Below are positions 35,525-46,701 of a DNA stretch of 48,700 bases, in pieces. This DNA comes from Streptococcus sp. 'caviae'. Its GTDB lineage: Bacteria > Bacillota > Bacilli > Lactobacillales > Streptococcaceae. The notes under the pieces are model-generated. The model was not told the origin of the DNA and did not search any database. It saw nothing but the letters and a program-made list of their open reading frames with translations. Position 1 is the first letter of the stretch; every line of letters begins with the position of its first letter. The position numbers and the translations under genes were made by a program. The DNA lies in the NCBI RefSeq assembly GCF_001937065.1, contig NZ_MOWR01000011.1, positions 1 through 48,700 on the forward strand. The letters run 5' to 3'.

Positions 35525-36367
35525 ATGGCAGATAAAACGATTGAATTAAAAAACGTTACGTTTCGTTATGATGAGAATCAAAAAGAACCGACATTAAACA
35601 ATATTTCGTTTCACGTGAAACATGGAGAGTGGTTAGCCATTATCGGTCACAACGGCAGCGGTAAATCAACAGCTGTTCGCCTGATTGACGGATTGCTGGA
35701 AGCTGAATCCGGACAAATTTTCATAGAAGGCGAAGAGCTGTCAGACAGCAATATTTGGGATATTCGTCATAAGATTGGCATGGTTTTTCAAAATCCAGAC
35801 AATCAATTTGTCGGCGCAACTGTCGAAGATGATGTTGCTTTTGGTCTGGAAAATCAAGGCGTTCCCCTCGAAGAAATGCAAGAGCGCGTCAGAGAAGCTT
35901 TAAGCCTTGTTGGCATGCTTGATTTTAAGACAAGAGAGCCTGCCAGACTGTCTGGGGGACAAAAGCAAAGAGTAGCGATTGCAGGTGCAGTTGCCATGCG
36001 GCCGAGTATCATCATTTTGGATGAGGCAACCAGCATGCTGGATCCGGAAGGGCGTCTGGAGTTAATTAAGATTATCCAAAAAATTCGTGATGACTTCGGA
36101 ATGACGGTTATATCCATCACTCATGATTTAGATGAGGTAGCTCTCAGCGATCGGGTTTTGGTGATGAAGAAAGGTCAGATAGAATCCAGTTCAACCCCGA
36201 AAGAATTGTTTTCTCGGGGAGATGAACTGTTAAGCTTAGGATTGGATATTCCTTTCGCCTCAGCGCTTATCAAAGCTCTGGAGCCAATCGGTTTTACATT
36301 TAATGAAGGTTATTTGCCAGAAAAGGAATTGGAAGATAAGTTATGGGCATCATTCTCCAAAAAGTAA
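35525..36367 (+). CDS. ecfA1: Energy-coupling factor transporter ATPase 1
   Basis: One of two ATPases powering ECF-type vitamin and micronutrient importers. The 280-residue protein has Walker [10 protein letters not shown] (about 39-47), the Q-loop [10 protein letters not shown], signature [14 protein letters not shown], Walker [13 protein letters not shown] and switch His in SITHD. The start lies 3 nt after the pgsA stop with a distant AAGGA. A near-perfect parS (35607-35622) is embedded in codons 28-33. The gene overlaps ecfA2 by 25 nt. Substrate-specific S components are not in the window, implying a shared group II module. Confidence 0.96.
   Translation: MADKTIELKNVTFRYDENQKEPTLNNISFHVKHGEWLAIIGHNGSGKSTAVRLIDGLLEAESGQIFIEGEELSDSNIWDIRHKIGMVFQNPDNQFVGATVEDDVAFGLENQGVPLEEMQERVREALSLVGMLDFKTREPARLSGGQKQRVAIAGAVAMRPSIIILDEATSMLDPEGRLELIKIIQKIRDDFGMTVISITHDLDEVALSDRVLVMKKGQIESSSTPKELFSRGDELLSLGLDIPFASALIKALEPIGFTFNEGYLPEKELEDKLWASFSKK
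35607..35622. promoter_or_regulatory. parS-like site inside ecfA1
   Basis: CGTTTCACGTGAAACA matches the 16-bp parS palindrome except the first base. It is 14.6 kb from the perfect site at 20989 and encodes part of ISFHVKH, so the coding sequence has accommodated it. Confidence 0.8.
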
Positions 36368-37185
36368 GTTATACTTATCAAGCGGGAACCCCTTTTGAAG
36401 GGCGTGCCCTTTTCGATGTTGATTTGGAAATTAAAGATGGCAGTTTCACAGCCTTTATAGGGCATACGGGCAGCGGCAAATCTACGATTGTGCAGCTCTT
36501 AAATGGTCTTAATACACCGACTGAAGGAACTGTTTATGTTGATGATGTGGCTATCAAGCCCGATTCCAAAAATAAGGAGATCAAAAGTATTCGCAAAAAA
36601 GTTGGCCTGGTCTTTCAATTTCCGGAAAGTCAGCTTTTTGATGAAACGGTTTTAAAAGATGTTGCTTTTGGACCGCAGAATTTTGGTGTTTCTCAGGAAA
36701 ATGCTGAAAAAATAGCCCGTGAAAAATTAGCCCTAGTTGGTATTTCTGAGGAATTATTTGAAAAAAATCCTTTTGAATTATCGGGCGGCCAAATGCGCAG
36801 GGTTGCCATTGCGGGTATTCTGGCTATGGAGCCGAGCATTTTGGTTTTAGATGAACCCACTGCCGGTCTTGATCCCAAGGGCAGGCGTGAGCTGATGCAT
36901 TTGTTTAAAGAGCTTCACCAGCAAGGGATGACCATCGTATTAGTCACTCACTTAATGGATGATGTCTCTAATTATGCAGACTGGGTTTATGTGCTGGAAA
37001 AGGGGAGGATTGTCCTTTCGGGCAGTCCTAAATCAGTTTTTCAGAAAATTGAATTTTTAGAGAGCAAACAATTGGGCGTTCCTAAGATTACTCAGTTTGC
37101 AGCTGATTTAAGAGACAAGGGAATGGCTTTCGATTCTCTGCCCATTACCCTAGAAGAATTTGTGGAGGCGATTAAGAATGAATAA
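36343..37185 (+). CDS. ecfA2: Energy-coupling factor transporter ATPase 2
   Basis: Second ECF ATPase, 280 residues, paired with EcfA1 as a heterodimer. Walker [10 protein letters not shown] (about 39-47), Q-loop [11 protein letters not shown], signature [14 protein letters not shown], Walker [13 protein letters not shown] and switch VTHLMDD are all intact. The ATG overlaps ecfA1 by 25 nt with GGAAG 7 nt upstream, so translation is coupled. The C-terminus overlaps ecfT by 8 nt. Confidence 0.96.
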   Translation: MGIILQKVSYTYQAGTPFEGRALFDVDLEIKDGSFTAFIGHTGSGKSTIVQLLNGLNTPTEGTVYVDDVAIKPDSKNKEIKSIRKKVGLVFQFPESQLFDETVLKDVAFGPQNFGVSQENAEKIAREKLALVGISEELFEKNPFELSGGQMRRVAIAGILAMEPSILVLDEPTAGLDPKGRRELMHLFKELHQQGMTIVLVTHLMDDVSNYADWVYVLEKGRIVLSGSPKSVFQKIEFLESKQLGVPKITQFAADLRDKGMAFDSLPITLEEFVEAIKNE

Positions 37186-37972
37186 TCTTATCCTTGGCCG
37201 TTATATTCCCGGTGATTCGTTCATTCATCGTCTGGATCCAAGAAGCAAACTGCTGTCAATGTTTATTTTCATTATTGTTGTTTTTTGGGCCAATAATGTC
37301 ATTACAAATCTTTTGATGTTTGCTTTTACCATGGTTTTGGTGGTGCTGTCCCGCATTAAAATCGGTTTTTTCCTCAAAGGCTTAAAGCCTATGATAGGCT
37401 TGATTCTTTTTACGACTCTGTTTCAGGTCTTTTTCACTCAGGCAGGGGAGGTTTTAGTTCAATTATGGATTATTAAAATCACCGATTACGGTCTTGGACA
37501 GGCCGCATTGATTTTTATGCGTTTTGTGCTGATTATCATCTTTTCAACACTGTTGACACTGACAACAACCCCTCTTAGTTTGGCAGATGCCGTTGAGTCT
37601 CTTTTGAAACCCTTGGAACCATTAAAAGTTCCCGTGCACGAGATTGGTTTGATGCTGTCGCTGAGCCTGCGCTTTGTACCGACACTGATGGATGATACGA
37701 CGCGCATTATGAACGCTCAAAAAGCACGCGGTGTTGATTTTGGAGAAGGGAATCTCATTCAAAAAGTAAAGTCGATTATTCCTATCCTAATTCCTCTTTT
37801 TGCTTCCAGCTTTAAAAGAGCGGATGCTTTAGCAACAGCGATGGAAGCACGCGGTTATCAAGGAGGTTCAGGCCGCAGCAAATACCGATTGTTAAAATGG
37901 ACCTATAAGGACAGCCTGGCCATTATTGGTATCTGCTGTCTTGGAATACTATTATTTTTATTAAAAAAATGA
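37178..37972 (+). CDS. ecfT: Energy-coupling factor transporter transmembrane protein
   Basis: The membrane scaffold joining the two EcfA ATPases to exchangeable S components. From the ATG at 37178 (GGAGG 9 nt upstream) it has 264 residues with about five to six membrane helices. Two cytoplasmic coupling motifs of the A-R-G type are present (NAQKARGVD and TAMEARGYQ), which contact the ATPases. A frame start at 37160 has no ribosome binding site. A weak stem pairing AAAACG with CGTTTT (about 37976-38058) may terminate the operon. Confidence 0.95.
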   Translation: MNNLILGRYIPGDSFIHRLDPRSKLLSMFIFIIVVFWANNVITNLLMFAFTMVLVVLSRIKIGFFLKGLKPMIGLILFTTLFQVFFTQAGEVLVQLWIIKITDYGLGQAALIFMRFVLIIIFSTLLTLTTTPLSLADAVESLLKPLEPLKVPVHEIGLMLSLSLRFVPTLMDDTTRIMNAQKARGVDFGEGNLIQKVKSIIPILIPLFASSFKRADALATAMEARGYQGGSGRSKYRLLKWTYKDSLAIIGICCLGILLFLLKK

Positions 37973-38156
37973 GAAAAACGTTTGACAGGTGCGCAGATGT
38001 AATTATTTGACAAAGCTTAAATAATTGCTGATGAAGCAAAGGAAGGCGTTTTCTTTTTCTAATTAAAACTTAATTGTAATATATTTAATCTTACTCTAAA
38101 AAGTGAGTAATATATCTACTGTATGATGGGATATATAATGCTAAAAGGAGTAAGTT
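37973..38156 (+). promoter_or_regulatory. Leader and promoter region of the LysM gene
   Basis: The 184-bp gap holds AATTATTT/AAATAATT (hairpin near 37998-38023), the 17-bp motif ATTGTAATATATTTAAT (38073-38089) repeated before the next wall gene, TTACTC/GAGTAA (about 38091-38110), a TATAAT near 38134 and an AAAGGAG ribosome binding site. Confidence 0.5.
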
Positions 38157-39068
38157 ATGTCATTAAAAAATATTTTAGAAAATAAAAGTAAGACAGTAAA
38201 AACTAGCTTCGCAGGTCTTGCAACAGCTGCCAGTCTGATTTTGCCCATTGCAGCACATGCAGAAAGCTATACTGTAAAATCAGGAGACACTCTGTCAGAA
38301 ATAGCTTCAGCTCACGGAACAACGGTTAAAAAGCTGGCTAAAATAAATAAGATTAAAGATGTTCATCTTATTTATATTGATCAAGTTTTAGAGTTAGATG
38401 AGGAAAAAACAGAAGTTCCTCAAGCAGCAGAAGAAACAGCACCGGCTGCTTCATCACAAACACAGGCTCCAGCAGTTTCGGAAACCACTCAGGCAACTGA
38501 AACGACAGTACAACCTTCATCTGCTGAAACACAAGCAAGTGAAGCAACAACAGCAGCTCCTGCAGAAACACAGGTAAGTGAAGCAACAACGGCGGCCCCA
38601 GCAACCACACAAGCTAGCGAAGCTGCAACAACAGTTACAGAAGCTCCTCAAACGACGGAAGCAACGACAGTAGCTCCTGCAGAAACACAGGTAAGTGAAG
38701 CAACGACGGTGGCACCAGCAACCACGCAAGTCAGCGAAGCTGCAACAACAGCTGCAGAAGCTCCTCAAACTACAGAGGCAACAACGGCAGCTCCTGCTGA
38801 ATCGCAGACAACTGAGGCAGCATCAACCAGCAGCAGTTTGAGTGCATCGGATGCAGCTGCAAAAGAATTTATCGCTCAAAAAGAATCAGGCGGCAACTAC
38901 AGTGCTCAAAACGGGCAGTATTATGGCCGTTATCAGCTGAGCAGCTCTTATTTAAATGGAGATTTATCAGCTGAGAACCAAGAACGTGTGGCAGATGCTT
39001 ATGTCACCAGCCGCTATGGTTCATGGACAGCAGCTCAGGCCTTTTGGAATACTAATGGCTGGTATTAA
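38157..39068 (+). CDS. Secreted LysM and lysozyme-like wall protein with a Thr-rich repeat
   Basis: A 303-residue exported protein. The signal peptide probably ends at AHA-ES (about residue 36), then one LysM domain (SYTVKSGDTLSEIASAHGTT, to about 80) binds peptidoglycan. A long low-complexity linker (about 85-230) is built from 13-residue units such as AETQVSEATTAAP, with two exact-length 39-residue superrepeats. The C-terminal lysozyme-like domain (about 235-303) has the catalytic-type Glu in IAQKESGGNYSAQNGQYYGRYQ. Similar streptococcal proteins are muralytic enzymes under WalRK/VicRK control. Substrate and necessity are inferred. Confidence 0.88.
   Translation: MSLKNILENKSKTVKTSFAGLATAASLILPIAAHAESYTVKSGDTLSEIASAHGTTVKKLAKINKIKDVHLIYIDQVLELDEEKTEVPQAAEETAPAASSQTQAPAVSETTQATETTVQPSSAETQASEATTAAPAETQVSEATTAAPATTQASEAATTVTEAPQTTEATTVAPAETQVSEATTVAPATTQVSEAATTAAEAPQTTEATTAAPAESQTTEAASTSSSLSASDAAAKEFIAQKESGGNYSAQNGQYYGRYQLSSSYLNGDLSAENQERVADAYVTSRYGSWTAAQAFWNTNGWY
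38523..38825 (+). repeat. Tandem 39-bp/117-bp coding repeat in the LysM linker
   Basis: Units of 39 bp (13 codons) run through this stretch. Two 117-bp superunits, 38562-38678 and 38679-38795, are nearly identical, each reading AETQ-type, ATTQ-type and EAPQ-type subunits in order. Partial units flank them. Such repeats tend to vary in copy number by recombination. Confidence 0.85.
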
Positions 39069-39137
39069 TTTTAAAGAGATGTCTAAAATGCTCAAAATTT
39101 CAATAGTTTTGGGCATTTTTTATTTACTTTAAATATG

Positions 39138-39154
39138 ATTGTAATATTTTTAAT
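39138..39154 (+). promoter_or_regulatory. Shared 17-bp motif before the second wall hydrolase
   Basis: ATTGTAATATTTTTAAT differs by one base from the motif at 38073-38089 before the LysM gene. TGTAAT is a WalR/VicR half-site, but the second half-site at the usual 5-nt spacing is not evident. Confidence 0.5.
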
Positions 39155-39205
39155 ATAAAAATAAAGCCAAAGTAACAATTAATTTATATGATAGAGAGCG
39201 AGATA

Positions 39206-39877
39206 ATGAAAGGAAACAAATTTTTTATGTACAGTAGAGTCAAAAAATCGAAATTCAAAAAAGTTGTTAAAAGCCAATTTTTAGTTTTACCTTTTTTTGT
39301 AGGATTTGCGACCCTTTTTACAGGAGAATCTGTCAATACAGAAGCACATATTAAGAAATCAGAATCTGTTCTCGCTCAAGCTGCAGTGGTACAGCCTAAA
39401 AATACTGATCAAACTCAGGCACAGCCTGCTGCAGCACCTGAAAATAGTCAGCCTGTTGCTGAGCAAGTCTCTTCTGCAGAGACTGTGACAGAAGTTGCAG
39501 CACCTGACGACACTGCGGCTGTTCAAAACACGGCCATTGCAGCTAATGCAGCTTATAGTAATACGACCTATGCTTCACAGCAGGCTCAGGCGGCTAACGC
39601 AGTCTCTAACGGCAATCTTGCTAATGGTAATACTGCTGGTGCAACTGGTTCAGAAGCAGCAGCACAAATGGCAGCAGCAACTGGTGTTCCGCAATCAACT
39701 TGGGAATATATTATTGCCCGCGAATCAAACGGTCAAGTAAATGCAACCAATGGTTCAGGAGCTTCAGGACTTTTCCAAACGATGCCTGGCTGGGGTTCAA
39801 CAGCAACTGTTCAGGATCAAATCAATTCTGCCATCAATGCATACAATTCTCAAGGATTATCCGCTTGGGGCATGTAG
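39206..39877 (+). CDS. Secreted transglycosylase-like (SLT/lysozyme fold) wall protein
   Basis: From the ATG at 39206 it has 223 residues: a long basic leader ([14 protein letters not shown]) with a hydrophobic core ([16 protein letters not shown]), an Ala/Gln/Pro-rich spacer, and a compact C-terminal domain. That domain contains [26 protein letters not shown] and ends SAWGM. The Glu in ARESNG is the catalytic candidate. GAGAG upstream supports this start; ATGs at 39188 and 39227 are alternatives. It shares an upstream motif with the LysM gene, suggesting joint control. A terminator follows at 39904. Confidence 0.85.
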   Translation: MKGNKFFMYSRVKKSKFKKVVKSQFLVLPFFVGFATLFTGESVNTEAHIKKSESVLAQAAVVQPKNTDQTQAQPAAAPENSQPVAEQVSSAETVTEVAAPDDTAAVQNTAIAANAAYSNTTYASQQAQAANAVSNGNLANGNTAGATGSEAAAQMAAATGVPQSTWEYIIARESNGQVNATNGSGASGLFQTMPGWGSTATVQDQINSAINAYNSQGLSAWGM

Positions 39878-41440
<1,563 letters not shown>

Positions 41441-41498
41441 CTTTACAGTTTTGTCAAACACTAAATGGGATTTGTAAACATATTGATAGGAGTTTGAA

Positions 41499-42131
41499 AT
41501 GAAAATTGGTGTGATTCAAGCCAGTACAAGAACCGGCATCAATCAACTGCTTTTTGAATCTGTCAAAAAGGCAGCTGGAAGCCATCATGAAGTCATAAAT
41601 TTTGGTATTTTTCCTGATGAGACTGAAAATTACTCTTACGTTGAGGTCGCTGTCATGATTAGTCTGCTTATTGAGACTGGTGCTATTGATTTTGTTGTTT
41701 CTGGCTGTTCATCTGGTCAAGGCATGATGATGGCTTGTAATAGTCTGCCAGGTTTACGTGCAGGTTTCATCCAAACACCACAGGATGCTTTTCTCTTTGG
41801 ACGTATTAATAATGGTAATGTCGCTTCTTTGTCATTTGGCTTAAATTTTGGCTGGGCTGGGGAATTAAATTTGCAATATACTTTAAATGAACTTTTTCAT
41901 AGTGAATTTGGGATCGGCTATCCGCCAGAAGCAGCTAAACGAAAGCGTGAGGAAGCACAGCTTCTACTTACTTTAAATGCTATTACTAAAAAATCGTTTT
42001 TAGATATTGTTGATCAAGTTGATGAAGTCTTACTTACTAAGATTCTAAAAAGAAAAGCTTTTGCAGATTACCTTTTTAAATACGGGGCTAACTCTGTCTT
42101 ATTAGAACGCTTATCCTTTTTTAGGAATTGA
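41499..42131 (+). CDS. RpiB/LacA/LacB-family sugar-phosphate isomerase-like protein
   Basis: A 210-residue protein whose first 140 residues follow the RpiB fold: MKIGVIQASTRTGINQLLFE, then FVVSGCSSGQGMMMACNSLPGLRAGF, corresponding to the catalytic cysteine segment (C in SGCSSGQG), then NNGNVASLSFG. The C-terminal 60 residues, helical and charged, extend beyond the usual 150-residue RpiB. The true substrate is not clear; ribose-5-phosphate or galactose-6-phosphate isomerisation is a family guess. It sits between mnmA and mnmG with AGGAG before the ATG, and S. mutans carries a similar gene here. Confidence 0.8.
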   Translation: MKIGVIQASTRTGINQLLFESVKKAAGSHHEVINFGIFPDETENYSYVEVAVMISLLIETGAIDFVVSGCSSGQGMMMACNSLPGLRAGFIQTPQDAFLFGRINNGNVASLSFGLNFGWAGELNLQYTLNELFHSEFGIGYPPEAAKRKREEAQLLLTLNAITKKSFLDIVDQVDEVLLTKILKRKAFADYLFKYGANSVLLERLSFFRN

Positions 42132-42189
42132 CTTTTACGGCGAATTTGATAGAATAAACGTAACAATAATCATGATGGTCAAAGCTCAT

Positions 42190-42221
42190 GAGAATTGTAG
42201 GTCTTTTGACGTACAATTTTC
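42190..42221 (+). other. Stem-loop in the mnmG leader
   Basis: GAGAATTGTA (42190-42199) and TACAATTTTC (42212-42221) form a 10-bp stem with one G-U pair around a 12-nt loop, about 36 nt before the mnmG ATG. GTCAAA/TTTTGAC pairing offers an alternative fold. Role unknown. Confidence 0.45.
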
Positions 42222-42257
42222 GAGGGTTTTGGCTATTTTTGTGTTTGGGAGATACAA

Positions 42258-44159
42258 ATGATACACGAATTTACTGAAAACTATGATGTTATTGTCATCG
42301 GTGCTGGGCATGCCGGTGTAGAAGCCAGTCTTGCTGCCAGCCGCATGGGCTGCAAAACTTTGCTTGCGACTATTAGTCTTGAAATGCTGGCTTTTATGCC
42401 CTGCAATCCTTCTATCGGAGGGTCGGCTAAGGGAATTGTGGTCCGCGAAATCGATGCTCTTGGCGGCGAGATGGGCAAGAATATCGATAAATCTTATATT
42501 CAGATGAAGATGCTTAATACTGGCAAAGGGCCTGCGGTTAGGGCTCTTCGTGCACAGGCTGATAAGGCTCTTTACGCCCGCAATATGAAGCATACTGTTG
42601 AGCAGCAGGAAAATCTGACGCTCCGTCAATCTATAATTGAGGAAATTTTGGTGGAAGACGGTAAGGTTATAGGTGTTCGGACGGCCACCAATCAAAAATT
42701 TTCGGCTAAGGCTGTCATTGTTACCACAGGAACTGCTCTGCGAGGAGAAATCATTCTGGGGGAACTCAAATACTCTTCCGGGCCTAACAACAGCTTAGCC
42801 TCTATTGGCCTTGCTGATAACTTGAAAGAACTGGGTCTTGAAATCGGTCGCTTTAAAACCGGGACGCCTCCCCGTGTAAAGGCTAATTCTATTAATTATG
42901 ATGAAACGGAGATTCAGCCCGGAGACGAGAAACCTAATCATTTCTCATTTATGTCTAAGGATGATGACTACGTGCAAGACCAAATTCCCTGCTGGCTGAC
43001 TTATACCAATCAAACCAGCCATGACATCATCACTAAAAATCTTTACCGTGCTCCCATGTTTTCTGGCATTGTCAAGGGTGTCGGCCCGCGTTACTGCCCC
43101 TCTATTGAGGATAAGATTGTTCGTTTTGCGGATAAGGACCGCCATCAGCTGTTTTTAGAGCCTGAAGGCCGGGAAACTGAAGAGGTTTACATTCAGGGGC
43201 TGTCAACCAGTTTGCCGGAGGATGTCCAAAAAGATTTGGTTCATTCCATTAAAGGTCTTGAACAGGCTGAAATGATGCGCACAGGCTACGCTATTGAATA
43301 CGATATTGTTTTGCCGCATCAATTGCGCGCAACTCTGGAAACCAAGAAAATTTCCGGACTTTTTACTGCTGGGCAGACTAATGGAACATCTGGTTATGAA
43401 GAAGCTGCGGGCCAAGGAATTGTGGCTGGAATTAATGCTGCTCTTAAAATACAAGGGAAACCAGAACTGATTCTCAAACGCAGCGATGCTTATATCGGTG
43501 TTATGATTGATGATTTGGTGACCAAAGGAACTCTGGAGCCTTATCGCTTACTGACATCTCGGGCGGAATACCGTCTTATCCTGCGGCATGATAATGCGGA
43601 TATGCGTCTGACGGAAATTGGGCATCAAGTTGGTCTTGTTGATGAAAAACGCTATCAGCAATTTGCTATTAAAAAGGCCCAATTTGACAATGAGCTCAAA
43701 CGGTTAGAGTCCTTGAAATTAAAACCGGTGCCTGAAACGAATCAGATGGTTGAAGAAATGGGCTTCAAGCCTTTAACAGATGCAGTAACAGCTAAAGAAT
43801 TTATGCGCCGTCCCGAAGTGACCTATGCTGATGCTGTCAGGTTTATCGGTCCGGCAGCAGAGGACTTGGACAGTAAGCTGATCGAGCTTTTAGAAACAGA
43901 AATTAAATATGAAGGCTATATCAAAAAAGCTCTTGATCAGGTTGCCAAAATGAAGCGTATGGAAGAAAAACGCATTCCTAAAAATATTGACTGGGATGCG
44001 ATTGATTCTATTGCAACGGAGGCGCGTCAGAAATTTAAAAAGATCAATCCGGAAACGATCGGACAGGCCAGCCGTATTTCCGGAGTTAATCCGGCGGATA
44101 TTTCTATTTTGATGGTTTATCTTGAAGGAAGAAGAAATTCAGCTAAGAACGAGCAATAG
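42258..44159 (+). CDS. mnmG: tRNA uridine-5-carboxymethylaminomethyl modification enzyme
   Basis: FAD enzyme that with MnmE installs the cmnm5 group at U34 of several tRNAs (formerly gidA). The 633 residues begin with a Rossmann motif [21 protein letters not shown] (about 9-29). The family's [31 protein letters not shown] follows, including the catalytic Cys (MPCNPSIGG). [11 protein letters not shown] and [19 protein letters not shown] complete the signature. The C-terminal helical domain ends [17 protein letters not shown] precedes the ATG. Confidence 0.98.
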   Translation: MIHEFTENYDVIVIGAGHAGVEASLAASRMGCKTLLATISLEMLAFMPCNPSIGGSAKGIVVREIDALGGEMGKNIDKSYIQMKMLNTGKGPAVRALRAQADKALYARNMKHTVEQQENLTLRQSIIEEILVEDGKVIGVRTATNQKFSAKAVIVTTGTALRGEIILGELKYSSGPNNSLASIGLADNLKELGLEIGRFKTGTPPRVKANSINYDETEIQPGDEKPNHFSFMSKDDDYVQDQIPCWLTYTNQTSHDIITKNLYRAPMFSGIVKGVGPRYCPSIEDKIVRFADKDRHQLFLEPEGRETEEVYIQGLSTSLPEDVQKDLVHSIKGLEQAEMMRTGYAIEYDIVLPHQLRATLETKKISGLFTAGQTNGTSGYEEAAGQGIVAGINAALKIQGKPELILKRSDAYIGVMIDDLVTKGTLEPYRLLTSRAEYRLILRHDNADMRLTEIGHQVGLVDEKRYQQFAIKKAQFDNELKRLESLKLKPVPETNQMVEEMGFKPLTDAVTAKEFMRRPEVTYADAVRFIGPAAEDLDSKLIELLETEIKYEGYIKKALDQVAKMKRMEEKRIPKNIDWDAIDSIATEARQKFKKINPETIGQASRISGVNPADISILMVYLEGRRNSAKNEQ

Positions 44160-44207
44160 GAGGCAGGCAACCTTCTTTACCCCCTATATTTTATCAAGCT
44201 TTTATGG

Positions 44208-44213
44208 TATAAT
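44208..44213 (+). promoter_or_regulatory. gdpP promoter -10
   Basis: TG-G-TATAAT (44205-44213) forms an extended -10, 22 nt before the gdpP ATG, in the 76-bp gap after mnmG. Confidence 0.5.
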
Positions 44214-44235
44214 TAGGGCTTAAGAGGTTTAGATA

Positions 44236-46206
44236 ATGAGAAGATTTCGTTTTGCAACCAGTCACCTAATCATGATAGGTATGATTATCTTTGGAATTCT
44301 GGCTGTCAGTGCTCGTGTTTTTCCAGATTCTGCGCTGCTGATGTTTATTATTTTTGCAACATGTGCAGCCATCGTCATATTACTTTATTATCAAAAAAGC
44401 GTCTATGAAATTTCTGAGTTAGAGCAGATTGAACTTTTGAACAGTCAGACGGAAGGCAAGCTGATTGCTCTGCTTGACCAAATGCCGGTCGGTGTTGTTC
44501 AGTTTGATCCTGAAACAGATAAAATTGAATGGTTCAATCCCTTTGCAGAATTGATTTTTACTAAAGAAGACGGCGAATTTGACAGTGAGTTTATCACCTC
44601 CGTTATCAAAAGTAAAAAAGAAGGCTCCGCTGACCAGACAATGGAAGTTGGCGAGAATAAATATTCTGTTTATTTAGATGTAACTAAGGGTATCTTTTAT
44701 TTCTTTAATTTATCCAGAGAAAATGACAGTCCCAAGCAGGGTCTGGATTTGCAGCCGGTTATCGGCGTTATTTCTATTGATAATTATGATGATACTGTCG
44801 AATCCTTGGCGGATGCAGATGTATCTCAGATTAATGGTTTTATTGCCAATTTTATTTCTGGATTTGCCCAAACTAACGGTATCTTTTATTGCCGTGTCGA
44901 TATGGATCGATTTTATTTCTTTACGGATTACGGCACCTTAAATCAGCTGATTCAGGATAAATTTGATGTGCTGGAACAATTTCGCAAAGAAGCTCAGGAA
45001 CGCCAGCTTCCTCTGACTTTGAGTATGGGAATATCCCACGGCAGAACCAATCATGATCAGATTGGCCAGATTGCCCTCAAAAATCTTAATATTGCTCTGG
45101 TTCGGGGCGGAGACCAAGCTGTTGTCCGTGAAAATGAGGAGAACAAAAGGCTGCTTTATTTCGGCGGCGGCTCTGTTTCAACAGTAAAACGTTCCCGAAC
45201 AAGAACGCGTGCGATGATGACCGCTATTTCAGATAAGATAAAAACGGTTGACCGTGTTTTTGTGGTTGGTCATAAAAATCTGGATATGGATGCTTTGGGA
45301 GCCTCTGTTGGTATGCAGGTTTTTGCTAATAATATCATTGAACATGCTTATGCGGTTTATGACGAAAACAGCATCGGTCATGATGTCAAAAGAGCGGTCG
45401 AACGTTTACAGTATGATGGCAATACACAGCTGCTGACTGTAAAGGAAGCTCTGGATCAGGTTACGGAAAACTCCCTTCTTGTCATGGTTGACCATTCCAA
45501 ACTGCAGTTAACGCTGTCAAGAGAGCTTTACGATAAGTTTACAGAAGTTATTGTTATTGACCACCACAGAAGGGATGATGATTTTCCGGAAAATGCTACG
45601 CTGACCTTCATTGAGAGTGGTGCCAGCAGCGCCAGCGAGTTAGTGACCGAGCTTTTACAGTTCCAAGACAGTAAATACCGTTTAAGTAAAATTCAAGCCA
45701 GCATTGTCATGGCAGGAATCATGCTTGACACTAAGAATTTTTCAACGCGTGTCACCAGCCGTACTTTTGATGTTGCCAGCTATCTGCGGACTCTGGGGAG
45801 TGATAATGTTGAAATTCAAAACATATCAGCTCTTGATTTTGATGAATACCGGTCAGTTAATGAGTTAATTCTGCGCGGAGAACGTGTCCTGCCAAATCTC
45901 ATTGTGACGGCCGGAGCAGAGGATGTCAGCTATTCTAATGTTATTGCCGGCAGGGCTGCTGACACTATGCTAAACATGGCGGGCATTGAGGCGACATTTG
46001 TTATTACCAAAACACCTAAAGGTTTTGTTTCGATATCAGCCCGCAGCCGCAATAAAATCAATGTTCAGCGGATTATGGAAGAAATGGGCGGCGGCGGTCA
46101 TTTCAATTTAGCAGCTTGTCAAATACAGGACATGACTGTTAAAGAAGTTCGCGAGCTCTTGTTAGAAAAAATTGAAGAAGAATTTAAAGAAAATAAGGAG
46201 TCTTAG
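44236..46206 (+). CDS. gdpP: Cyclic-di-AMP phosphodiesterase GdpP
   Basis: Hydrolyses c-di-AMP to pApA, controlling osmotic and wall homeostasis. The 656 residues show two membrane helices (about 11-30 and 34-52) and a PAS-like domain (about 75-160). A degenerate GGDEF domain follows (about 175-300; GGDQAVV where active cyclases have GGDEF). The DHH/DHHA1 phosphodiesterase has [10 protein letters not shown] (H346, D350, D352), VMVDH (D419), VIDHHRR (442-444) and the C-terminal [10 protein letters not shown]. It overlaps the rplI region and, in the gdpP-rplI-dnaB order, is standard for Firmicutes. Confidence 0.96.
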   Translation: MRRFRFATSHLIMIGMIIFGILAVSARVFPDSALLMFIIFATCAAIVILLYYQKSVYEISELEQIELLNSQTEGKLIALLDQMPVGVVQFDPETDKIEWFNPFAELIFTKEDGEFDSEFITSVIKSKKEGSADQTMEVGENKYSVYLDVTKGIFYFFNLSRENDSPKQGLDLQPVIGVISIDNYDDTVESLADADVSQINGFIANFISGFAQTNGIFYCRVDMDRFYFFTDYGTLNQLIQDKFDVLEQFRKEAQERQLPLTLSMGISHGRTNHDQIGQIALKNLNIALVRGGDQAVVRENEENKRLLYFGGGSVSTVKRSRTRTRAMMTAISDKIKTVDRVFVVGHKNLDMDALGASVGMQVFANNIIEHAYAVYDENSIGHDVKRAVERLQYDGNTQLLTVKEALDQVTENSLLVMVDHSKLQLTLSRELYDKFTEVIVIDHHRRDDDFPENATLTFIESGASSASELVTELLQFQDSKYRLSKIQASIVMAGIMLDTKNFSTRVTSRTFDVASYLRTLGSDNVEIQNISALDFDEYRSVNELILRGERVLPNLIVTAGAEDVSYSNVIAGRAADTMLNMAGIEATFVITKTPKGFVSISARSRNKINVQRIMEEMGGGGHFNLAACQIQDMTVKEVRELLLEKIEEEFKENKES

Positions 46207-46208
46207 TG

Positions 46209-46661
46209 ATGAAAGTTATTTTTTTGGCAGATGTCAAGGGAAAAGGCAAAAAAGGCGAAGTCAAGGAAGTTCTTACAGGCTATGCTCAAAATTTTTTAAT
46301 TAAGAAAAACTTGGCTAAAGAAGCTACCAAGCAGGCCATTAATGAACTTAAAGGCAAGCAGAAATCTGAAGAAAAAGCTCAGGCAGAACTGCTGGCTGAA
46401 GCTAAAGCAATCAAGGCAGAGCTGGAAAAAGAGGCGACTCTTGTTCAGTTTACAGAAAAAGTTGGCCCAGACGGCAGGACTTTTGGTTCTATCACAGCTA
46501 AAAAGATTTCTGAAGAATTAAACAAACAGTTTGGTATTAAACTGGACAAACGCCATATTAAACTCGATCATTCCATTCGTGCTATCGGGCTTATTGAGGT
46601 GCCTGTAAAGCTTCATAAGGAAGTTGACGGTATCATCAAGATTCAAGTTAAGGAAGCCTGA
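46209..46661 (+). CDS. rplI: 50S ribosomal protein L9
   Basis: Binds 23S rRNA domain V near L1. The 150-residue product starts [20 protein letters not shown], with the signature [14 protein letters not shown] long connecting helix and a C-terminal domain with [14 protein letters not shown] follow. A GTG at 46206 overlaps the gdpP stop, but the ATG at 46209 has AAGGAG 8 nt upstream and is preferred. Confidence 0.97.
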   Translation: MKVIFLADVKGKGKKGEVKEVLTGYAQNFLIKKNLAKEATKQAINELKGKQKSEEKAQAELLAEAKAIKAELEKEATLVQFTEKVGPDGRTFGSITAKKISEELNKQFGIKLDKRHIKLDHSIRAIGLIEVPVKLHKEVDGIIKIQVKEA

Positions 46662-46701
46662 CTGCATGATCAGACAAATTAAGGTTAGGGGGTGAGAAGT
46701 T

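Noticed and set aside
38523..38825. Short regular repeats suggesting a CRISPR array
   Set aside because: The period is 39 bp without unique spacers, and the repeats encode a continuous Thr/Ala-rich linker.
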